Assembly (NCBI GenBank): GCA_963676655.2
Contig: CAXXKX010000003.1
Coordinates: forward strand, 124,001 to 188,000
Direction: 5' to 3'
Length of the DNA: 64,000 bases
DNA from: G963676655 sp963676655
GTDB taxonomy: Bacteria > Verrucomicrobiota > Lentisphaeria > Victivallales > Victivallaceae
Part shown: positions 59,800 to 64,000 of the stretch, one piece after another
Numbering within the stretch: position 1 is the first letter of the stretch
Layout: each line of letters opens with the position of its first letter
Notes under the pieces: model-generated
What the model was told of the DNA's origin: nothing
Databases searched by the model: none
The model's input: the letters and a program-made list of their open reading frames with translations, nothing else
Translations under genes and position numbers: made by a program

Positions 59800-59876
59800 T
59801 TTATCCTATTATACTATGTAATTTTGAAAAAGTCAACAGGATAATATTTTTTCCCGCAAAAAAATTTCAGACGAAC

Positions 59877-60138
59877 GTATTCGGTCAGTTGGCAGGCCAG
59901 CAACTAATGCTCTCTGTTCAAGGTCTTTGATTTAAGCAGCTACGCGCTTGAAATCAATGACATCACTTCGAGCAAAATGATGTTACTGCGTCATGCGTTG
60001 CATGACAAATGCGCTTTGTAGCGAACGGCATGACCGCCGCTTCGGCGACCAGCATCTCGTTGCTGGACCACGTCCGCGTACGACGCGGTGCGGTATAACT
60101 GCTACGCAGAGTTTGTTATAAAATGGTCTGACCGATTA
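59877..60138. mobile_element. MITE-like element with 9-bp target-site duplication
   Basis: Terminal inverted repeats GTATTCGGTCAG (59877-59888) and CTGACCGATTAC (60128-60139) agree at 11 of 12 positions. They are flanked directly by the 9-bp direct repeat CAGACGAAC (59868-59876 and 60139-60147). The interior codes for nothing but holds seven successive hairpins, including GTCATGC-gtt-GCATGAC at 59990-60006 and CCGCGT-acg-ACGCGG at 60074-60088. It is more GC-rich than the flanking DNA. It separates two divergent regulators. A 9-bp duplication is typical of several IS families, but no transposase is in the window. Confidence 0.75.
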
Positions 60139-60232
60139 CAGACGAACAGTAACTAAGCCATTGCTGAATGAATTTTCAATGTCTGAATAGAATCAAAATT
60201 ATATATAATATCGAAAAAATCATAATGGCATA

Positions 60233-60287
60233 TTGACAATTGGTGAGATATCACGTATACTAACTGTAGTGGTACACCATTATACAG
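60233..60287 (+). promoter_or_regulatory. Sigma-70 promoter and overlapping operator of the fucosidase-operon regulator
   Basis: TTGACA at 60233-60238, 17-nt spacer, TATACT at 60256-60261. Immediately downstream, 60264-60287, is an imperfect palindrome CTGTA...TGGT-AC-ACCA...TACAG, placed over the expected transcript start, as expected for repression of the gene starting at 60298. Confidence 0.65.
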
Positions 60288-60297
60288 GAAATGCGGC

Positions 60298-61377
60298 ATG
60301 ATAGACGATAAAAATTATATTCCGGCGTTCAAGCAGCTGAAGGATATATTGCTTGACCGGATACAAAAAACAAAGCCTGACACGAAAATTGACAGTATTC
60401 GGGATCTGAGGAAAGAATTTAACATCAGTCAGGCAACTGTAGACCGGACTTTATACGAACTCGAGCAGGAAGGTTTTATATATAAGGTACAGGGGAAAGG
60501 GACATTCGTGGCTGACAGGAAGACTTCTGAACCGGTGCGAAAAGGAACGATCGCCTTGATTATCCCGCAAATAAATTTTTCGACGTTTTTTTCCAACATC
60601 GCCCAGGGCGTGGAAAACGAGGCATTTAAGCTGGGCTATCAAATGATTGTCTGTTCATCCTATGAAAATATTTCCCGTGAAAAAGAATATATCAAGCGTT
60701 TGCTTCAGAATAATACCGAGGGCATTATTTATGCCTCATCCGCCTCTGAGCCGGATAAATATCTGCATATTGACGAAATAGCGTCAAAAATACCTTTGAC
60801 CGTAATTGACGTGGCGCTGAAAAATGTAAATTGTGATTACGTTACTACTGATGACGAAGCCGGGGCTTTTGACGCGATCAGCCATTTTATCAGTCAAGGG
60901 CATAAACGGATTGCGATCATGACGACCCCGACCTCAAAGGAAATCTCGACGATGTCCAAGCGCCTTGAAGGATATAAAAAAGCCCTTGAAACTCATGGGA
61001 TAGCTGTTGACAGCGATTTGATATTGACTTCGGAACACTGTGATTTTGAGTATGGTTATAGAGCAATGAATCGCGCTTTAAGGTCGAATTTTGACGCAAC
61101 CGCTCTTTTTTGCGCCTCCGACAACCTGGGGACCGGCGCTTTACAAGCCCTGTATGACCATAATGTGAAAATCCCGGATGAAATATCTGTTATCGGCTAC
61201 GGCAACTTGAAGTTGGACAACCCATATAAACTTTCCATGTCGACGGTTGTGCAGCCGACGATGGAGATGGGAAAAAAGGCGGTGGAACTGCTGAATGAAA
61301 AATTTGAAAAGAAAAGACCTTTGTTCAGCTATAAAGAAGTAATATTGCCGGTCAGGTTGGAAATTAACGAAACCTGA
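60298..61377 (+). CDS. GntR/LacI hybrid transcriptional regulator
   Basis: 359 residues. GntR winged helix (KIDSIRDLRKEFNISQATVD, LEQEGFIYKVQGKGTFVAD), then a full LacI effector domain (TIALIIPQINFSTFFSNIAQ, FISQGHKRIAIMTTPTSKE, DATALFCASDNLGTGALQAL, ISVIGYGNLKL). It heads the GH29-pseudopilin-exported protein unit, 64 nt before the fucosidase gene, and is probably a fucose- or fucoside-responsive repressor, by context. Confidence 0.9.
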   Translation: MIDDKNYIPAFKQLKDILLDRIQKTKPDTKIDSIRDLRKEFNISQATVDRTLYELEQEGFIYKVQGKGTFVADRKTSEPVRKGTIALIIPQINFSTFFSNIAQGVENEAFKLGYQMIVCSSYENISREKEYIKRLLQNNTEGIIYASSASEPDKYLHIDEIASKIPLTVIDVALKNVNCDYVTTDDEAGAFDAISHFISQGHKRIAIMTTPTSKEISTMSKRLEGYKKALETHGIAVDSDLILTSEHCDFEYGYRAMNRALRSNFDATALFCASDNLGTGALQALYDHNVKIPDEISVIGYGNLKLDNPYKLSMSTVVQPTMEMGKKAVELLNEKFEKKRPLFSYKEVILPVRLEINET

Positions 61378-61441
61378 GGCGGAATAATATCTTTGATTAA
61401 TCTGAAAATCAGGATCAATAATAAACTGGAAAGAGAAAAAA

Positions 61442-62863
61442 ATGAATGAGACAGTCGAAAACGACCTTTCATGTAAACTAGATGAATATCAAAATGAATG
61501 GAAAAAAATGAATGATTCATCTTGTAAACAGGCCGGGCGTGAACGTTTTTATCACAATAAGTACGGCATGTTCATTCATTGGGGACTTTATTCTATTCCG
61601 GCGGGAATATGGAATGGTGAAAAAATGGAAGAGGGGGGCGATGGACCATCCGTTGCTGAATGGATAATGCGGCGTAAAAGCATCCCCCGTTCCGAATATG
61701 AAAAATTGGCCGGACAGTTCAATCCGGTTGACTTCAATGCGGATGCCTGGGTGAAAATTGCCAAGGCCGCCGGTATGAAATACATTGTCATTACCGCCAA
61801 GCATCACGAAGGTTTTGCGCTGTTTAAATCATTTGATCCGTTTAATGTCGTGGACGCAACGCCTTTCGGGCGGGATATCATTGCCGAACTGCATGCCGCT
61901 TGTGCCCGGCATGGTTTGGATTTCGGGGTTTACTATTCTCATTCGCTGGACTGGCGGGACGGCGGAGACGGCGGGATTAAGGCATTCGGATCTCCTGATA
62001 ATCCTAAAAAATCTAATTTTCCGAATTACTTTGATCCGGCTCCGGTAACTTTCTGCGACTACATTGAACAAAAGTCATTACCGCAGGTTCGCGAATTAAC
62101 CGGAAATTATCCTGATCTATGTGAAATCTGGTTTGATACTCCGCTGTCTATCCCTCCGGAAATAAGTTTTGAATTTTACCGCTGTGTTTATGAAAAACAG
62201 CCCAGGACGCTGGTCTCTGAACGAATCGGCAACGACATGGGGGATATCCTGATTCCCGGCGACAATACTATTCCAGATAAAGTTCAAAGACTGCCGTGGG
62301 AATGCATTGCCACAACAAACAATTCCTGGGGATATAATTGCTATGACAATGATTGGAAATCGCCACGGGAAATTCTGTTCTGGTTGGTTTCGGCCGCTGT
62401 CCGGGGAGGAAATTTGCTGCTCAATCTGGGACCGCTGCCCAGCGGCGCACTGCCTCCCGATGCGGTAAAAAACATAAGCGTCGTAGGGAAGTGGCTTGAA
62501 ATCAACGGTTACGCCATTTATGACTCTGTGCCGTGGCAAGTTACGCACGAAGGGCCGACAGAAGTCGTTATCAGCAGTACTGAGCAACGCAAAGAAGATG
62601 GTTTTAAGGCTGCTTTTTCGCCTGAGGATTTGTTTTTCACCTGTAAAGACAACTGCGTCTTTGCCATAAGTTTAGTTCCATTTGATAAAGACAGAATAGT
62701 AATTCGCTCTTTAGTTGGCTGCCCGGTGGAAGCGGTTCGGATATTGGGGGCCGCAGATCTCGTTCACTGGAACGTTGCGAGTGAAGGGCTTGTTGTCGAG
62801 GCCCCGGATGATTTTCATTCGCACGAACTTGGCTATGTTGTGGAAATTAAGCTGAAATCATAA
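61442..62863 (+). CDS. GH29 alpha-L-fucosidase
   Basis: 473 residues. N-terminal GMFIHWGLYSIPAG is the GH29 signature. KYIVITAKHHEGFALFKS, FDPFNVVDATPFGRDIIAEL and LDFGVYYSHSLDW follow. The nucleophile Asp is in DLCEIWFDTPLSI (near residue 231). VSAAVRGGNLLLNLGPLPSG closes the barrel, and a C-terminal beta-sandwich ends the protein. No signal peptide, so it is cytoplasmic and acts on imported fucosyl-oligosaccharides. It is in an operon with its regulator and a pseudopilin gene. Confidence 0.95.
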   Translation: MNETVENDLSCKLDEYQNEWKKMNDSSCKQAGRERFYHNKYGMFIHWGLYSIPAGIWNGEKMEEGGDGPSVAEWIMRRKSIPRSEYEKLAGQFNPVDFNADAWVKIAKAAGMKYIVITAKHHEGFALFKSFDPFNVVDATPFGRDIIAELHAACARHGLDFGVYYSHSLDWRDGGDGGIKAFGSPDNPKKSNFPNYFDPAPVTFCDYIEQKSLPQVRELTGNYPDLCEIWFDTPLSIPPEISFEFYRCVYEKQPRTLVSERIGNDMGDILIPGDNTIPDKVQRLPWECIATTNNSWGYNCYDNDWKSPREILFWLVSAAVRGGNLLLNLGPLPSGALPPDAVKNISVVGKWLEINGYAIYDSVPWQVTHEGPTEVVISSTEQRKEDGFKAAFSPEDLFFTCKDNCVFAISLVPFDKDRIVIRSLVGCPVEAVRILGAADLVHWNVASEGLVVEAPDDFHSHELGYVVEIKLKS

Positions 62864-62916
62864 TAATTCATATTTAAATATAACAAGGAATTCAAGCTAA
62901 AACAAAGGAGTGCGAC

Positions 62917-63651
62917 ATGAAGAAGATTTTTACGCTTATCGAGTTGCTGGTTGTGATTGCTATTATTGCTATTTTGGCAGCAATGCTTATGCCGGCTTTG
63001 AACAAAGCCCGAAGTATGGCGAAAATGACCTCCTGTAAAAACAACATGAAACAGTTAGGGCTTATGACTAACATGTATGTTGTGGATTATGACGATTATT
63101 ATCCGCCAGGGGATTATAATTGGGATATTCCTTTGAAGACCGGTTATCTTGGCAAGCTTGTGGTCCATACCGGATATGCCGACCGCTTTGAAGAGGCGCC
63201 GCGAAAAGGTCTATTTCTGTGTCCGTCCACCAATCCGGGAGATGTTGATGGCACGATAACAAAATTCGCCTACAGCTACGGCCCGACCAGGGTGACCAAT
63301 GGCGCCGGTTATTATGATTCCAATTATTCCGGCGGCTGGTCTTTTCCATGGGGGGCGACTCCGAACCAATCCATAGCCAAGAAGATTAACAAAATAAGAA
63401 AAGGCAGTGTGGTGCTTATCGAACTTAAACTTGCGCCCTGGAGTTTTGTTACTGATGCAGCTGGCGCAATACTCTCAAATACCCGTCCTGTCTTTACCAA
63501 TCAACTCCAGATTTCCAATGATTCATGTACCACGTTCAGACATAATTCCAGCGCTAATTTTCTTTTCAAGGATGGTTCGGTTCAATCCTGTAAGGCTGGA
63601 ACACAATTCGGTACGGTTTATACGAAAAACGGCTGGATGCCATTGAAATAA
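62917..63651 (+). CDS. Pseudopilin-like protein (prepilin leader, H-x9-DG)
   Basis: 244 residues. The protein starts directly with the leader MKKIFTLIELLVVIAIIAI, then LMPALNKARSMAKMTSCKNN and MKQLGLMTNMYVVDYDDYYP. The C-terminal RHNSSANFLFKDGSVQS is the H-x9-DG motif. AAAGGAG precedes the ATG. It lies 53 nt after the fucosidase gene and 18 nt before an exported protein gene, the same pseudopilin-exported protein order as in the three other loci. Confidence 0.9.
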   Translation: MKKIFTLIELLVVIAIIAILAAMLMPALNKARSMAKMTSCKNNMKQLGLMTNMYVVDYDDYYPPGDYNWDIPLKTGYLGKLVVHTGYADRFEEAPRKGLFLCPSTNPGDVDGTITKFAYSYGPTRVTNGAGYYDSNYSGGWSFPWGATPNQSIAKKINKIRKGSVVLIELKLAPWSFVTDAAGAILSNTRPVFTNQLQISNDSCTTFRHNSSANFLFKDGSVQSCKAGTQFGTVYTKNGWMPLK

Positions 63652-63669
63652 CAGGAAAGGCGTTTGAAT

Positions 63670-64000
63670 ATGTTCAAATATCTTATGGTAAGAGTTTTTG
63701 CGGCTTCAACTTTATTATTGATAAACTTTTGCTTGTCCGCCGCCGGAACCGGCATGCCGGACTTTCAGTCTGACGGCCGGATTTCTGACGGGACGGAGTC
63801 AGTGCAAATGACCTCTCAAGGCCAGATAAGGCTTACAGTCGATAACAACGAGGTTATCCTTATCGACCAGCAGATGTCGATTGGCAAAATCAAATGGACT
63901 TATCCGCCATATTTCGAGAATAAGAGATTTAAAGTATTTCCTCAGGAAAAAAAATGTCTATTCACAGGAAAAGTTCCGTTGAGTAAAGAGAAGGGAGCCG
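63670..64000 (+). CDS. Exported protein, 3' end outside the window
   Basis: The frame is open from ATG 63670 to the window edge (110 codons), with AGGAAAGG upstream. The N-terminus is a signal peptide (MVRVFAASTLLLINFCLSAA). The mature part begins MPDFQSDGRISDGTESVQM and looks beta-rich (QIRLTVDNNEVILIDQQMS). By position behind a pseudopilin it is probably the exported glycan-active protein of the fucosidase operon. Family not determinable from the fragment. Confidence 0.75.
   Translation, partial: MFKYLMVRVFAASTLLLINFCLSAAGTGMPDFQSDGRISDGTESVQMTSQGQIRLTVDNNEVILIDQQMSIGKIKWTYPPYFENKRFKVFPQEKKCLFTGKVPLSKEKGA

Noticed and set aside
60094..60120. TATAAC...GTTATA as an integron attC-like site
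   Set aside because: The arms are short, the conserved attC core boxes are not convincing, there is no integrase or cassette array, and the segment is better explained as part of the MITE-like element.

Overview
The window looks like a chromosomal, glycan-degrading accessory region of a Lentisphaerota/Victivallales-type bacterium. This is inferred from gene content, since no rRNA or other marker is present. The main clues are four pseudopilin-like proteins with the FTLIELLVVIAIIAILA leader and C-terminal H-x9-DG motif, two formylglycine sulfatases, several hybrid GntR/LacI regulators, and very large exported glycan-active proteins. There is no SusC/SusD pair and no recognisable sugar transporter anywhere in the 64 kb. 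No tRNA, rRNA, CRISPR array or complete insertion sequence was seen.

Layout. (1) 1-13.6 kb, plus strand: 3' end of a pseudopilin gene, then two giant exported paralogous glycosidase-like proteins bracketing a GH130-type enzyme, an alpha/beta-hydrolase esterase and an alpha/alpha-barrel protein. (2) 13.7-16.0 kb: a sulfatase divergent from an AraC regulator, with a direct-repeat operator between them. (3) 22.8-16.1 kb, minus strand: GntR/LacI regulator, pseudopilin, exported TIM-barrel protein, sialidase-like propeller and two PHP-domain hydrolases. (4) 23.2-24.1 kb: two Hsp20 chaperones with a sigma-54-like promoter and a strong terminator. (5) 24.4-28.2 kb: regulator, two dehydrogenases and a GT2 glycosyltransferase, convergent with a clan GH-A-like glycosidase. 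(6) 30.0-34.0 kb: two DUF4178-like proteins, a mini-membrane protein, DUF350 and a membrane-fused spermidine-synthase-like protein. (7) 34.1-37.8 kb: AT-rich segment with two unknown membrane proteins and an AAA-ATPase/TOPRIM-like defence pair that abuts the relic of an AraC gene. (8) 38-42.8 kb: AraC/GH43-117-like pair, then an epimerase-DapA-TetR operon. (9) 43.4-48.9 kb: small membrane proteins, an exported protein and a CreD-CreB-CreC envelope-stress unit. (10) 49.4-64 kb: sulfatase, then two divergent glycan units: regulator-pseudopilin-exported giant-GH78 rhamnosidase to the left, and regulator-GH29 fucosidase-pseudopilin-exported protein to the right.

The recurring theme is a module in which a pseudopilin gene is followed directly, on the same strand, by a large exported protein (four of four cases). 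In the three complete cases a dedicated GntR/LacI-type regulator heads the unit. I infer substrate-specific secretion or surface-handling modules for sulfated, fucose-, rhamnose- and mannose-containing glycans. This is the best candidate here for an undescribed system.

The non-coding DNA is rich in structure. There is a 262-bp MITE-like element with a 9-bp target duplication and seven successive hairpins (59877-60138), a REP-like hairpin cluster inside a 19-bp perfect inverted repeat (48926-49100), a 24-bp perfect inverted repeat (29753-29821), a 20-bp perfect operator palindrome (59780-59799), heptamer tandem repeats, and a 30-nt motif shared by two convergent intergenic regions.
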